From NCBI GenBank assembly GCA_910574285.1, contig CAJTAL010000007.1:84560-148559 (forward strand): DNA of 64,000 nt. Reading direction: 5' to 3'. The notes under the pieces were generated by a model, which did not search any database, was not told where the DNA came from, and worked only from the letters and a program-made list of their open reading frames with translations. The stretch's first letter is position 1. Every line of letters begins with the position of its first letter. This DNA is from Lachnospiraceae bacterium. Its GTDB lineage: Bacteria; Bacillota; Clostridia; Lachnospirales; Lachnospiraceae. The position numbers were made by a program, and so were the translations under genes. This document shows, piece by piece, positions 52,069 through 61,721 of this stretch.

Positions 52069-52423
52069 GGCAAAAGCGATGGCGAAAGCCAGAGAAAAGC
52101 AGCGAAAGAGAATCACGAAGTATGGACAGGCGAAGCCGCGTCACGCGAAGAAAGGAATCTACTCCTGCAGCTATGCTTTTGTGGTTTTTCTTTTGCTGCT
52201 TTTGATGTTCGAGATTTCTTACAGGAAAAAGGGAGATGTCGGCATGATATTGGGATTCGCGGGGCTTGGTACGATGATACTGGCCGGAATCGGAGTCTGG
52301 CTGGGCGGACGGGGGATGAAAGAAAGAGAGAAGAATTATATAACATGCAAGGTGGGAATCGGTATTAATCTTACTGCGTTCCTTGGGCTTACAGCGATAT
52401 TTATCAGGGGGTTTATCAGATGA
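52028..52423 (+). CDS. DUF6142-like small membrane protein
   Basis: The 131-residue product has a basic N-terminus (about 45 residues, many Lys and Arg) and three hydrophobic segments. The KKGIYSCSYAF and LGGRGMKEREKNYITCKVGI pattern resembles DUF6142. AAGGAG lies 5-6 bases before the ATG within the VanZ-like gene end, and its stop overlaps the next start. Function unknown. Confidence 0.55.
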   Translation: MLIKKKKLVTEEDRAKAMAKAREKQRKRITKYGQAKPRHAKKGIYSCSYAFVVFLLLLLMFEISYRKKGDVGMILGFAGLGTMILAGIGVWLGGRGMKEREKNYITCKVGIGINLTAFLGLTAIFIRGFIR

Positions 52424-54468
52424 TAGAAGAGAGATATGGACTGGCGGTTGAACGGATCAGGGAGATGAAGAAGGAACAGACGGCGAAAGAGCCGTTTACG
52501 GATTATTTCCATAAGATGGCGGAGTTTGTCCTGATGATCGACGAGGTCAGAGATAAGCTGGCGCAGGGAACTTATTGGGATCGAAGCAGGGAAGAACTTG
52601 CGGAGGAGAACAGGCGGCTTTACGGGGATATTCTTCCGGGGGCGTATGAGAAAAGTTATGCGAATCCGTCCTTTGCGGTTCGGGTATTAGGCGATGAATA
52701 TGGTCAGCTCTTAAGCTTTCTGTATGCAGAACTGAGAGGGAGTATCGCGTATGTATTCGAGCGAAGGACAGAGTATCTGGATATCCTGTTCGAATTATTG
52801 ATCGAGATCTATAATCAGTTTGAAGAAGAGGCAAGACCAGATCTCGGGAGGATCCGGGACAGTATCTACTGGTATGCCAGTGATTACTGCGACGTGTTCG
52901 TAGCGGACAGGATTCGGGAGCAGATAGACCCGGAGGAATCATTTGCGGCAGACATTATCATGAAGGAATCTTTGGACAACCTTGCGTACCTTTATAAATT
53001 CGGCGAGTATATCAGTGAGAATGAACTTCGGACCGCCCGGCATCTGAATGAGCTTCCGGAGGAAATGATCTGTAAGATGGCGGACGTCTACACAGAGGGA
53101 TACCGTATCGGTTTTGTCAACACGGGCAAGGATCTGTCGAAGAAGGGAACGGTAGAGATCCGTTATGTGCTGGGATTCGAGCGTGTGATCCGAAAAGCGG
53201 TCGAGAATTTCGAAAAGATGGGGCTTAAGCCGGTGTTCTACCGTTCATCGGTCACCGCCTTGACAAAACGGCAGCATTTGAAGAGCGGTTATTATGGAGC
53301 GGTCGCCAATAAACAGTATGAATATGACCACCGAAACGACCAGGCGGTTTTCCTTGATAAGAAATTTATGGAACGGAAGCTGGAAGTAATCCAGACCACG
53401 TATGAACATTATAAAGAACTTGCGGGAAAGTACGCGGGGCCGGCGTGTATCGAGATGTTCGGCGAGGAGCCTTTCTCTCCGAAGCAGAAGGAAGAAGTGA
53501 TCAAGCTCAGCGGAAAACAGGAGGAACTGCAGCTTAAGCTTCAGAGCCGGCAGAGCCAGATTACGAACCAGTATATCAGAGGAGATGAGAGGAGTTTTAC
53601 AATCGTCGCCTATCCGGTGCCGGAGATCGGAGAGCGATACGAAGAGATCTTCGATGAGATCATCCGTATCAATACATTGGACGCGAAGGTCTATGAGAAG
53701 GTGCAGCAGGCGCTGATCGATGCCTTGGATCAGGGAGAATACGTGCATATTCTCGGCGGAAACGGGAACCGGACAGATCTCAGGGTACAGCTCCATGAAC
53801 TGAATGATCCGCAGAAAGAGACTATTTTCGAGAATTGCGTTGCCGATGTGAATATTCCGGTGGGGGAGGTATTTACATCGCCTGTGCTGGAAGGTACAAA
53901 CGGTGTGCTTCATGTGAGTAAGGTATATCTGCATGAATTGCAATACCGTGATCTTGAGATTACTTTTTCCAACGGAATGATCTCAGATTATAACTGCGGT
54001 AATTTCTCACGGGAATTGGAGAATAAAGAATATATCCATGATAACATCCTCCATAAGCATGCGACGCTGCCTCTTGGAGAATTTGCGGTCGGAACCAACA
54101 CGACGGCATATGTGGCGGCGAAGAAATACGGAATAGAAGAGAAGATGCCGATCTTGATTGCCGAGAAGATGGGACCGCATTTTGCGGTGGGCGATACCTG
54201 TTATAGCTGGAGTGAGGATATTAAGGTATATAATCCGAACGGGAAGGAGATCGTGGCGAAGGATAACTCCGTGTCCATATTGAGGAAGGAGGATGTCTCA
54301 AAGGCATATTATCAGTGTCACACGGATATCACGATTCCGTATGAAGAATTGAAGAAGATAGCGGTGGTTACGCGGGCAGGGGAAGAGATCCTGCTTCTCC
54401 TGGACGGGAGGTTCGTGCTTCCCGGGACGGAGATCTTGAACGAGCCGTTTCAGGAATTTTCGATGTGA
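52420..54468 (+). CDS. M29-like aminopeptidase with long N-terminal extension
   Basis: The 682-residue protein is longer than typical M29 enzymes (about 400). The C-terminal part matches AmpS-type metalloaminopeptidases: NIPVGEVFTSPV (about residue 485, first metal Glu), LPLGEFAVGTNT (second Glu), and AEKMGPHFAVGD (metal His, about 595). The final HxD ligand pair of AmpS is not obvious. About 215 residues of charged helical sequence precede it, with no known domain seen. It may cleave N-terminal residues of peptides. It overlaps the previous gene by 4 bases. Confidence 0.65.
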   Translation: MIEERYGLAVERIREMKKEQTAKEPFTDYFHKMAEFVLMIDEVRDKLAQGTYWDRSREELAEENRRLYGDILPGAYEKSYANPSFAVRVLGDEYGQLLSFLYAELRGSIAYVFERRTEYLDILFELLIEIYNQFEEEARPDLGRIRDSIYWYASDYCDVFVADRIREQIDPEESFAADIIMKESLDNLAYLYKFGEYISENELRTARHLNELPEEMICKMADVYTEGYRIGFVNTGKDLSKKGTVEIRYVLGFERVIRKAVENFEKMGLKPVFYRSSVTALTKRQHLKSGYYGAVANKQYEYDHRNDQAVFLDKKFMERKLEVIQTTYEHYKELAGKYAGPACIEMFGEEPFSPKQKEEVIKLSGKQEELQLKLQSRQSQITNQYIRGDERSFTIVAYPVPEIGERYEEIFDEIIRINTLDAKVYEKVQQALIDALDQGEYVHILGGNGNRTDLRVQLHELNDPQKETIFENCVADVNIPVGEVFTSPVLEGTNGVLHVSKVYLHELQYRDLEITFSNGMISDYNCGNFSRELENKEYIHDNILHKHATLPLGEFAVGTNTTAYVAAKKYGIEEKMPILIAEKMGPHFAVGDTCYSWSEDIKVYNPNGKEIVAKDNSVSILRKEDVSKAYYQCHTDITIPYEELKKIAVVTRAGEEILLLLDGRFVLPGTEILNEPFQEFSM

Positions 54469-54472
54469 TCCA

Positions 54473-54501
54473 TTGAAAAGTGATTTGGAATAGGGTATTA
54501 T
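54473..54501 (+). promoter_or_regulatory. Promoter of purE cluster
   Basis: TTGAAA (54473-54478) and TATTAT (54496-54501), spacing 17, start 58 bases before the purE ATG. No purine riboswitch fold is seen. Confidence 0.55.
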
Positions 54502-54559
54502 GAACGCGGGTAGTATAAGGTTTATTTTACAATAGGCGAAAAAGAAAGGATGAAAAGGT

Positions 54560-55069
54560 ATGCCAAGAGTAGGAATTGTAATGGGCAGCGATTCGGATCT
54601 GAAGGTGATGAGCAAAGCTGCCGCAATGTTGGAAAAGTTTGGAATCGAGTATGAGATGACGATTATCTCTGCCCACCGTGAGCCGGATATTTTCTTTGAA
54701 TGGGCAAAAGCCGCGGAGGGTAAGGGGATGAAGGTTATCATCGCAGGCGCCGGGATGGCGGCTCATCTGCCGGGCATGTGCGCGGCATTATTCCCGATGC
54801 CGGTAATCGGCGTGCCGATGTCAGGCAAGAATCTGGCGGGTGAGGATGCCCTGTTTTCTATTGTTCAGATGCCGCCCGGAATTCCGGTTGCAACGGTCGC
54901 CATCGACGGGGGTATGAATGCGGCGATCCTTGCGGCGAAGATTCTGGCAACGTCGGATGAGGAGATATTGAACAGACTTAAGAACTATTCCAAAGAGATG
55001 AAGGAAACCGTTCAGGCAAAAGCGGCAAAGTTGGATGAGATCGGATATGAGGCATATCTGGCGAAGTAA
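54560..55069 (+). CDS. purE: N5-CAIR mutase PurE
   Basis: The 169-residue class I PurE has GSDSDLKVM (residues 9-17), SAHREPD (about 41-47) with the key His, and AGMAAHLPGMCAALFPMPVIGVP (about 74-96). It moves the carboxyl group of N5-CAIR to make CAIR in purine synthesis. AAAGGATGAAAAGG precedes the ATG. purK is not in this window. Confidence 0.95.
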   Translation: MPRVGIVMGSDSDLKVMSKAAAMLEKFGIEYEMTIISAHREPDIFFEWAKAAEGKGMKVIIAGAGMAAHLPGMCAALFPMPVIGVPMSGKNLAGEDALFSIVQMPPGIPVATVAIDGGMNAAILAAKILATSDEEILNRLKNYSKEMKETVQAKAAKLDEIGYEAYLAK

Positions 55070-55145
55070 GCAATTGATAGATATATGTATATATGTATAG
55101 AAGCGCACTTTAATGAGGCAGATTATCGATAAGGAGATAACAAGT

Positions 55146-56171
55146 ATGGATTACAAGAATGCTGGAGTTGATATCGAAGCAGGTTATAAGTCGGTAGAAT
55201 TGATGAAAAAGCATGTGAAAGAAACGATGCGCCCGGAAGTGTTGGGGGGACTCGGCGGATTCGCCGGGGCATTTGACTTAAGCGGCATTAAGCAGATGGA
55301 TGAACCGGTCCTTCTGTCGGGAACAGACGGATGCGGGACGAAAGTAAAGCTGGCATTCATCATGGACAAGCATGATACCATTGGAATTGACGCGGTTGCC
55401 ATGTGTGTGAATGACATCGCATGCTCGGGGGGCGAACCGTTATTCTTCCTGGATTATATCGCCTGCGGGAAGAATTATCCGGAGAAGATAGCGGCGATCG
55501 TAAGCGGCGTCGCGGAGGGGTGTAAGCAGTCAGGCTGTGCGCTTGTCGGAGGAGAGACTGCGGAACATCCGGGGCTTATGCCGGAGGATGAATATGATCT
55601 TGCCGGGTTCGCGGTCGGAGTGGCAGATAAGAAGGAGATCGTAGACGGAAAAGATATCAGGCCGGGAGACGTGTTGATCGGTATGGCGTCAAGCGGCGTT
55701 CACAGTAATGGCTTTTCGCTGGTACGCAAGGTATTTGAGATGACGGAGGAGTCGCTTCATACATATTACGAAGAGCTGGGGAAGACGCTGGGAGAGGCGC
55801 TGATTACGCCGACAAGGATATATGTGAAGGCTCTGAAGAGTATTCGCAATAACGGTGTGAAGATAAAAGGATGCAGCCATATTACAGGCGGAGGCTTCTA
55901 CGAGAATATCCCAAGGATGCTTCCGGAAGGAGCGAGGGCGGTCATTGAGAAAGACAGCTATGAAGTTCCTGCCATCTTTAAGCTTCTTGCCCAGAAGGGA
56001 GAGATTGCCGAGGAGATGATGTATAATACTTTCAACATGGGGCTCGGCATGGTGGTTGCGGTAGACTCTGCCGATGCGGATAAGACTTTGGAGGCGATCA
56101 AAGCGTCAGGCGAGCGCCCCTACATTGTCGGCCGTATAGAGGCGGGAGAAAAAGGAGTAACATTATGTTAG
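55146..56171 (+). CDS. purM: Phosphoribosylformylglycinamidine cyclo-ligase
   Basis: The 341-residue AIR synthetase has [15 protein letters not shown] (about residues 58-72), [20 protein letters not shown] (about 86-105) and [18 protein letters not shown] (about 240-257). ATG 55146, 8 bases after AAGGAGA, is preferred over the earlier ATG at 55113. It overlaps purN by 7 bases. Confidence 0.95.
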   Translation: MDYKNAGVDIEAGYKSVELMKKHVKETMRPEVLGGLGGFAGAFDLSGIKQMDEPVLLSGTDGCGTKVKLAFIMDKHDTIGIDAVAMCVNDIACSGGEPLFFLDYIACGKNYPEKIAAIVSGVAEGCKQSGCALVGGETAEHPGLMPEDEYDLAGFAVGVADKKEIVDGKDIRPGDVLIGMASSGVHSNGFSLVRKVFEMTEESLHTYYEELGKTLGEALITPTRIYVKALKSIRNNGVKIKGCSHITGGGFYENIPRMLPEGARAVIEKDSYEVPAIFKLLAQKGEIAEEMMYNTFNMGLGMVVAVDSADADKTLEAIKASGERPYIVGRIEAGEKGVTLC

Positions 56172-56791
56172 ATGTCGTTGTACTTGTGTCCGGCGGAGGG
56201 ACGAATCTGCAGGCGATCATCGACGCAGTAGAATCCGGAGGCATTACGAATACGAGAATCGCCGGGGTGATCAGTAATAATAAGAATGCGTATGCCCTTG
56301 AGAGGGCGAAGAAGCATGGGGTTGAGAGCCGGTGTGTTTCGCCGAAGGATTTCACGTCCAGAGAAGAGTTCAATGAGAGATTTCAGGAAGCAGTGGAGGA
56401 ATTGAAGCCTGATCTGATCGTTCTGGCGGGATTCCTTGTGGTGATTCCTCCGTCAATGATAGAGCGTTACAGGAACCGTATTATTAACATCCATCCGTCT
56501 CTGATCCCGGCATTCTGCGGAACTGGTTTCTATGGGTTGAAGGTGCATGAAGCAGCCCTTAAGAGAGGGGTAAAGGTAGTTGGCGCGACGGTTCATTTTG
56601 TAGACGAAGGGACAGATACGGGGCCGATCATCCTGCAAAAGGCGGTGGAAGTAGAGCCGCAGGACACGCCGGAGATCTTGCAGAGGCGTGTGATGGAGCA
56701 GGCGGAGTGGAAGATCCTGCCAGAAGCCATCGACCTGATTGCGAACGGGAAGGTGTCGGTCAGCGGCGGCAGGGCGGTTGTCAGCCGGTAG
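56165..56791 (+). CDS. purN: Phosphoribosylglycinamide formyltransferase
   Basis: The 208-residue GAR transformylase has the catalytic NIHPSLIP (Asn and His, about residues 106-113) and [10 protein letters not shown] with the Asp (about 140-149), plus [11 protein letters not shown] near the start. It uses N10-formyl-tetrahydrofolate. It serves as an internal reference for the sugar formyltransferase-like protein in this window, which lacks the Asn. Confidence 0.95.
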   Translation: MLDVVVLVSGGGTNLQAIIDAVESGGITNTRIAGVISNNKNAYALERAKKHGVESRCVSPKDFTSREEFNERFQEAVEELKPDLIVLAGFLVVIPPSMIERYRNRIINIHPSLIPAFCGTGFYGLKVHEAALKRGVKVVGATVHFVDEGTDTGPIILQKAVEVEPQDTPEILQRRVMEQAEWKILPEAIDLIANGKVSVSGGRAVVSR

Positions 56792-56827
56792 GAAGTGGGC
56801 TATGAATATTATGCAGGAGGTTAGAAT

Positions 56828-58099
56828 ATGAAAGTACTAATTGTCGGAAGCGGCGGCAGAGAGCATGCGATTGCGTATTGTGCGGCGAAGAGTGAAAAGG
56901 CGGATAAGATCTACTGTACCCCGGGGAACGCGGGGATTGCGGAGTATGCGGAATGTGCGCCGATCGGTGCGATGGAATTTGATAAGATCGTTGCGTTTGC
57001 GAAGGAGAAAGAGGTTGATCTTGTAATCGTAGGTATGGACGATCCGTTGGTGGGCGGTCTTGTAGACGAGCTGGAGGCGGCTGGTATCCGAACCTTCGGA
57101 CCGAGGAAAAATGCAGCGATTCTGGAAGGTTCCAAGGCATTTTCCAAGGATCTGATGAAGAAATATAACATTCCGACTGCAGCATATGAGAATTTTACAG
57201 ACCCGGATAAAGCGATGGCTTATCTTGAGACGGCAAAGTTCCCTATCGTTCTGAAAGCGGACGGGCTGGCGCTGGGGAAAGGCGTGTTGATCTGCAATTC
57301 TCTTGAGGAGGCAAAAGAGGGCGTCAAGAGCATTATGCTGGATAAGAAATTCGGAGACGCCGGCAACGAGATGGTAATCGAAGAATTCATGACGGGACGC
57401 GAGGTATCCGTACTTTCCTTTGTGGACGGAGATACGATCAAGACCATGACCTCGGCCCAGGATCACAAACGTGCCGGCGACGGGGATACGGGACTCAATA
57501 CAGGCGGCATGGGCACATTCTCGCCGAGTCCGTTCTACACAAAGGAAGTGGAAGATTTCTGTAATAAATATATCTATCAGCCGACGGTAGACGCCATGAA
57601 AGCCGAGGGGAGACCGTTTAAAGGAGTTATCTTCTTCGGGCTGATGCTGACCGAGGAAGGACCGAAGGTGCTGGAATATAATGCGAGGTTTGGAGACCCG
57701 GAGGCGCAGGTGGTACTGCCGAGAATGAAGAATGATATCATTGAGGTGGTGGAAGCCTGTATCGACGGTACGCTTGACAAAGTAGACCTTCAGTTCGAGG
57801 ACAACGCGGCAGTCTGTGTGGTGCTGGCAAGCGACGGATATCCGGTGGCATACGACAAAGGACTTCCCATCAGCGGTCTGGATGAATTCAAGAAGCATGA
57901 AGGATACTATTGCTTCCATGCGGGAACAAAGTTCGAAGGGGAGCAGATTGTGACAAACGGCGGCCGTGTGCTCGGCGTTACGGCGAAAGGAAAAGATTTG
58001 AAGGAAGCCAGGGCCAATGCATATGCGGCGGCGGAATGGGTACATTTTGATAATAAATATATGCGCCATGACATCGGAAAAGCAATCGATGAAGCGTAA
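56828..58099 (+). CDS. purD: Phosphoribosylamine-glycine ligase
   Basis: The 423-residue ATP-grasp enzyme has LIVGSGGREHAI (residues 3-14), FPIVLKADGLALGKGVLIC (about 138-156) and LEYNARFGDPEAQVVLPRM (about 281-299). It joins phosphoribosylamine and glycine. It follows purN after 36 bases with GCAGGAGG before its ATG and ends the pur cluster before a terminator. Confidence 0.95.
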   Translation: MKVLIVGSGGREHAIAYCAAKSEKADKIYCTPGNAGIAEYAECAPIGAMEFDKIVAFAKEKEVDLVIVGMDDPLVGGLVDELEAAGIRTFGPRKNAAILEGSKAFSKDLMKKYNIPTAAYENFTDPDKAMAYLETAKFPIVLKADGLALGKGVLICNSLEEAKEGVKSIMLDKKFGDAGNEMVIEEFMTGREVSVLSFVDGDTIKTMTSAQDHKRAGDGDTGLNTGGMGTFSPSPFYTKEVEDFCNKYIYQPTVDAMKAEGRPFKGVIFFGLMLTEEGPKVLEYNARFGDPEAQVVLPRMKNDIIEVVEACIDGTLDKVDLQFEDNAAVCVVLASDGYPVAYDKGLPISGLDEFKKHEGYYCFHAGTKFEGEQIVTNGGRVLGVTAKGKDLKEARANAYAAAEWVHFDNKYMRHDIGKAIDEA

Positions 58100-58104
58100 T
58101 GATC

Positions 58105-58142
58105 TCTGCCTGTACGAGGATATAATCGTCCAGGCAGATTTT
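58105..58142 (+). terminator. Terminator of pur cluster
   Basis: TCTGCCTG with CAGGCAGA (58105-58112, 58131-58138), extended inside by ACGA/TCGT, is followed by TTTT. Confidence 0.8.
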
Positions 58143-58171
58143 GTCTGTTTGCTTTGTTCTCGACATGATAC

Positions 58172-58200
58172 TTGTAAGCGTCTTGTAATTATGTTATAGT
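58172..58200 (+). promoter_or_regulatory. Promoter of GntR-clpC unit
   Basis: TTGTAA (58172-58177) and TATAGT (58195-58200) are spaced by 17 bases. Confidence 0.6.
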
Positions 58201-58241
58201 AGGACTGGCACAAAAGAAACGAGCTGGGAAAAGGTGATACA

Positions 58242-58610
58242 ATGCTGATAGAGATTGATTTTAACAGTGATGAGGCGATCTATGTTCAGCTTCAGAATCA
58301 GATCATCATGGGGATAGCTATGAATCTGATCCAGGAAGGAGACTCTCTGCCGTCAGTAAGGCAGCTTGCGAATACGGTGGGGATTAATATGCACACAGTG
58401 AATAAAGCGTATTCTATGCTGAAGCAGGAGGGGTTTATCCGTCTGGACAGGAGGAAGGGCGCGGTGATTGCCGTCGATATGGATAAGGCGCGTGAACTTC
58501 TGGAGATGAAGGAGCAGCTCCGTGTATTGCTGGCGCGGGGAAGATGCAAGAATATTTCTAAAGAAGAAGTGTATGCTCTGGTTGAAGAGATCTATGATGA
58601 ATATATTTGA
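58242..58610 (+). CDS. GntR-family regulator, YtrA-like
   Basis: The 122-residue protein is a short YtrA-type GntR regulator: NSDEAIYVQLQNQIIMGIA, DSLPSVRQLANTVGINMHTVN (HTH) and LDRRKGAVIAVDM, with only a short C-terminal tail and no ligand domain. Such regulators usually repress their own operon, often an ABC exporter. Here the following gene is clpC, an unusual partner. The 36-codon ORF overlaps its end. Confidence 0.85.
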   Translation: MLIEIDFNSDEAIYVQLQNQIIMGIAMNLIQEGDSLPSVRQLANTVGINMHTVNKAYSMLKQEGFIRLDRRKGAVIAVDMDKARELLEMKEQLRVLLARGRCKNISKEEVYALVEEIYDEYI

Positions 58611-58704
58611 AGCTGAGTACGCAGGGGATCAGGCGGAATATACGAGAAGAATGATGAAAGTTGAACAGGAGATAGAAGATCAGGAAAGGAAAGGGCTTAG
58701 ATGA
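58594..58704 (+). CDS. 36-codon ORF coupled between GntR gene and clpC
   Basis: ATG 58594 opens 36 codons that start in the end of the GntR gene and stop at 58704, overlapping the clpC ATG by 4 bases (ATGA). The peptide is charged and helical, without membrane segment. Its position between two coupled genes is the main support. I do not recognise it. Confidence 0.4.
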   Translation: MMNIFEAEYAGDQAEYTRRMMKVEQEIEDQERKGLR

Positions 58705-61142
58705 AGTATACGGAACAGGCAAACCAGGTTTTGAAAATCGCGAGAGATACGGCCAGGAAGCTGCATCATCCTTATGTAGGGACGGAACATCTGCTTTTGG
58801 GACTGCGGGATGTATATACCGGGGTGGCGGGACAGGTTCTGGCTGCAAACGGAGTGGACGAGGAGAAGATCCGAAAAGTTGTGGATGAGCTTGTAACACC
58901 GGTGGGGGCGACGGTTGTCGCGCATCAGCCGGAGGTTAGCCCGCGGCTTGAGTATATTTTGGAAGAAAGTAAGATAGAAGCATCCCGTTTTCATTCTGAG
59001 AAGATCGGAACAGAACACATGCTGTTGGCGCTGCTGCGGGATATGGGCTCTGTAGCAGCCAGAATATTGCAGACGCTGAATATTAATATTCAAAAATTGT
59101 ATCAGGATATTTTCGGAGTTCTGGGGGCGGATTATAAGGTCTATCAGGAAGAGCTGATGCAGCAGGAAGGCGGAAGAAGGCGGGAGGGCGTACTTGAGCA
59201 GTATGGAACGGATCTGACCGCGCAGGCGGAAGAAGGAAAGCTGGATCCGGTGATAGGGCGCGAGGCTGAGATCAATCGTCTGATACAGGTCCTGAGCAGA
59301 AGAACGAAGAATAATCCCTGCCTTGTGGGTGAACCTGGCGTGGGAAAGACGGCGGTGATCGAAGGTCTGGCATCACAGATCGCCGCGGGAATCGTTCCGG
59401 AAGGAATGAAGGATAAGCGAATCCTTACTATGGATCTTGCAGGTATGATTGCAGGTTCTAAGTATCGCGGAGAATTTGAAGAGAGGATGAAGCGCCTGAT
59501 CCAGGAGGTTAAGGCTTCGGGAAATGTTATCTTGTTTCTGGACGAGGTGCATACAATCATTGGCGCCGGCGGCGCGGAAGGAGCAATCAATGCGTCGAAT
59601 ATACTGAAGCCGTCTCTTGCCAGGGGCGAGATACAGTTGATCGGCGCGACGACGATAACTGAATACCGAAAATATCTGGAGAAAGACGCCGCTTTGGAAC
59701 GCCGTTTTCAGCCGATTACCGTGGAGGAACCAACGGAAGAGCACTGTCTGGAGATATTACATGGATTGCGGAAGCATTATGAGAATCATCATCATGTGGA
59801 TATCGAGGAAGAGGCTCTGGCTGCGGCTGTAAAACTGGCGAGCAGATATGTGAATGACAGGTTCCTGCCTGACAAGGCTATTGATGTGTTGGATGAAACC
59901 TGTTCAAAGGTGAGTCTTCGGGGATTCAAGGTTCCGGAGAATATGATCGGGCTGGAGAAGACGGTGACAGAGCTGACGGAGGAGATGGAAGAGGCTATCC
60001 GACGCGGGGATATCCCGGAGGCGTCTCTGATTCGTAAGGAACTGGAGGCGGCGGAAAAGAAGCTGGAGCAGGTGAGAAGACGTTTTGATAAGAAGAATGC
60101 GGATCGGAAGATCGTGGTGACGGAAGAGGATATTGCGGAGGTCGTGTCAGAGTGGACGAAGATTCCTGTTCAGAGGCTGGCGGAGTCGGAGAGCGCAAGG
60201 CTTAATAATCTTGAGAAGGTGCTGCATCAGAGAGTGATCGGGCAGGACGAGGCAGTGACGGCTGTAGCCAAAGCAGTTAAGCGGGGCAGGATCGGTCTGA
60301 AAGACCCGAAGCGCCCGATTGGATCGTTTTTATTCCTGGGGCCTACCGGAGTAGGGAAGACAGAGTTATCCAAGGCTCTGGCGGAAGCTTTGTTCGGAAA
60401 CGAAGAATCCATGATCCGTGTAGATATGTCCGAGTATATGGAGAAACACAGCGTTGCCAAGATGATCGGGGCGCCTCCGGGATATATCGGACATGACGAC
60501 GGAGGACAGTTAAGCGAACGTGTACGCCGCAGGCCATATTCGGTAATTCTGTTTGATGAGATTGAGAAAGCGCATCCGGATGTGTTCAATATCCTGCTTC
60601 AGGTATTAGATGACGGGCATATTACGGATTCCCAGGGGCGGAAGGTGGATTTTCGCAATACGGTTATCATCATGACGTCCAATGCAGGAGCGCAGACGAT
60701 CATAGATCCGAAGAAGCTGGGATTTAACGCCAGAGAAGATGAGGCGGGCGATTATAAACGGATGAAGGGAAATGTGATGAAGGAGATTAAACTGATCTTC
60801 CGTCCGGAGTTCCTGAACCGGATCGATGAGATTCTGGTATTCCATCCGTTGAGCAGCGATCAGATGAAGAAGATCGTGGGATTGCTGTGCAGAGAGTTTG
60901 TAAAGCGTGCGGAAGATCAGCTTGGAATCCGTCTTACCATCAGGGATTCCGTGAAGAAGCATATTGTGGAAACCGGCACGGATCAGAAATACGGAGCCCG
61001 CCCCTTAAGAAGAGCGGTCCAGAACCAGTTGGAGGACGGACTTGCAGAAGCAATTCTGAACGGAGAGGTTACGAGAGATTCGGAAGTCGTGATCGGATTG
61101 TCGAAAAAAGAAATAAAATTTATTCCAAGGACTACAAATTAA
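58701..61142 (+). CDS. clpC: ATP-dependent Clp protease ATPase ClpC
   Basis: The 813-residue AAA+ protein has the two N-terminal Clp repeats (about residues 1-140), AAA-1 with GEPGVGKTAVIEGLA (about 213-227), a short middle coiled coil with EEAIRRGDIPEASLIRKELE (about 432-451), and AAA-2 with LGPTGVGKTELSKALAEALF (about 545-564). It unfolds proteins for ClpP. In Bacilli clpC sits with ctsR and mcsAB; here it follows a GntR regulator instead. The last residues are IPRTTN. It starts in an ATGA overlap. Confidence 0.93.
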   Translation: MKYTEQANQVLKIARDTARKLHHPYVGTEHLLLGLRDVYTGVAGQVLAANGVDEEKIRKVVDELVTPVGATVVAHQPEVSPRLEYILEESKIEASRFHSEKIGTEHMLLALLRDMGSVAARILQTLNINIQKLYQDIFGVLGADYKVYQEELMQQEGGRRREGVLEQYGTDLTAQAEEGKLDPVIGREAEINRLIQVLSRRTKNNPCLVGEPGVGKTAVIEGLASQIAAGIVPEGMKDKRILTMDLAGMIAGSKYRGEFEERMKRLIQEVKASGNVILFLDEVHTIIGAGGAEGAINASNILKPSLARGEIQLIGATTITEYRKYLEKDAALERRFQPITVEEPTEEHCLEILHGLRKHYENHHHVDIEEEALAAAVKLASRYVNDRFLPDKAIDVLDETCSKVSLRGFKVPENMIGLEKTVTELTEEMEEAIRRGDIPEASLIRKELEAAEKKLEQVRRRFDKKNADRKIVVTEEDIAEVVSEWTKIPVQRLAESESARLNNLEKVLHQRVIGQDEAVTAVAKAVKRGRIGLKDPKRPIGSFLFLGPTGVGKTELSKALAEALFGNEESMIRVDMSEYMEKHSVAKMIGAPPGYIGHDDGGQLSERVRRRPYSVILFDEIEKAHPDVFNILLQVLDDGHITDSQGRKVDFRNTVIIMTSNAGAQTIIDPKKLGFNAREDEAGDYKRMKGNVMKEIKLIFRPEFLNRIDEILVFHPLSSDQMKKIVGLLCREFVKRAEDQLGIRLTIRDSVKKHIVETGTDQKYGARPLRRAVQNQLEDGLAEAILNGEVTRDSEVVIGLSKKEIKFIPRTTN

Positions 61143-61245
61143 ACTCAATTTGCGATATAATGAGGGTGCAGACGAAGGACTTTTGGAACGGTGCAGATTA
61201 AGGAGATTTCAAAAGTTTAAAAGAACTTCAGGAGGAGAGAGAAAT

Positions 61246-61659
61246 ATGGCAGCAGTGAAAGAATTGTTAAGAACTGAAGCAGACGGAACCCTTAGTTTTG
61301 GAGATTACACTCTGGACAGCAAGACCAAGCTTGACGGATTCGAATTTCAGGGAGACATATACAAGGTTAAGACTTTTGCTGAGATTACCAAGCTTGAGAA
61401 GAACGGTATGTTTGTGTATGAGTCTGTTCCGGGAACCGCTGTTGAGAATTTTAAGGCAGATGAGATTGCCGTGTCATTCCGGGTGTCCGGTATGAAGGAT
61501 GCACAATTTACGCTGGAGCTGGAAGCCGACAGTGAGTACGAGGTGTATATGGACGGTACGAATGTCGGAGATATGAAGACAAATCTAAGCGGAAAGCTGA
61601 GTGTCAGCGCTGAACTGGAAGCGGACCAGAGTGTAGAAGTCAGGGTGGTCAGGAAATAA
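61246..61659 (+). CDS. Conserved 137-residue protein, function unknown
   Basis: The acidic 137-residue product begins MAAVKELLRTEADGTLSFGDYTL and looks all-beta in its second half (VSFRVSGMKDAQFTLELEAD). It lacks a signal peptide. I recall homologues across Lachnospiraceae under the doubtful label endosialidase. GGAGGAGA lies 7 bases before ATG 61246. It sits between clpC and radA and ends before a terminator. Confidence 0.6.
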   Translation: MAAVKELLRTEADGTLSFGDYTLDSKTKLDGFEFQGDIYKVKTFAEITKLEKNGMFVYESVPGTAVENFKADEIAVSFRVSGMKDAQFTLELEADSEYEVYMDGTNVGDMKTNLSGKLSVSAELEADQSVEVRVVRK

Positions 61660-61684
61660 TTGTGTGAAATAAATAAGTAGAACA

Positions 61685-61708
61685 GGGCTGCGGCAGCGGC
61701 CCTTTTTT
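61685..61708 (+). terminator. Terminator before radA
   Basis: GGGCTGC with GCGGCCC (loop GGCA, one wobble) is followed by six T. Confidence 0.8.
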
Positions 61709-61721
61709 AAGGAGTGTGAAT

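Noticed and set aside
56837..58213. 458-codon open frame on the minus strand opposite purD
   Set aside because: It mirrors purD, has no ribosome site and its protein is rich in His, Arg and Cys, as expected from the shadow of a GC-rich gene.
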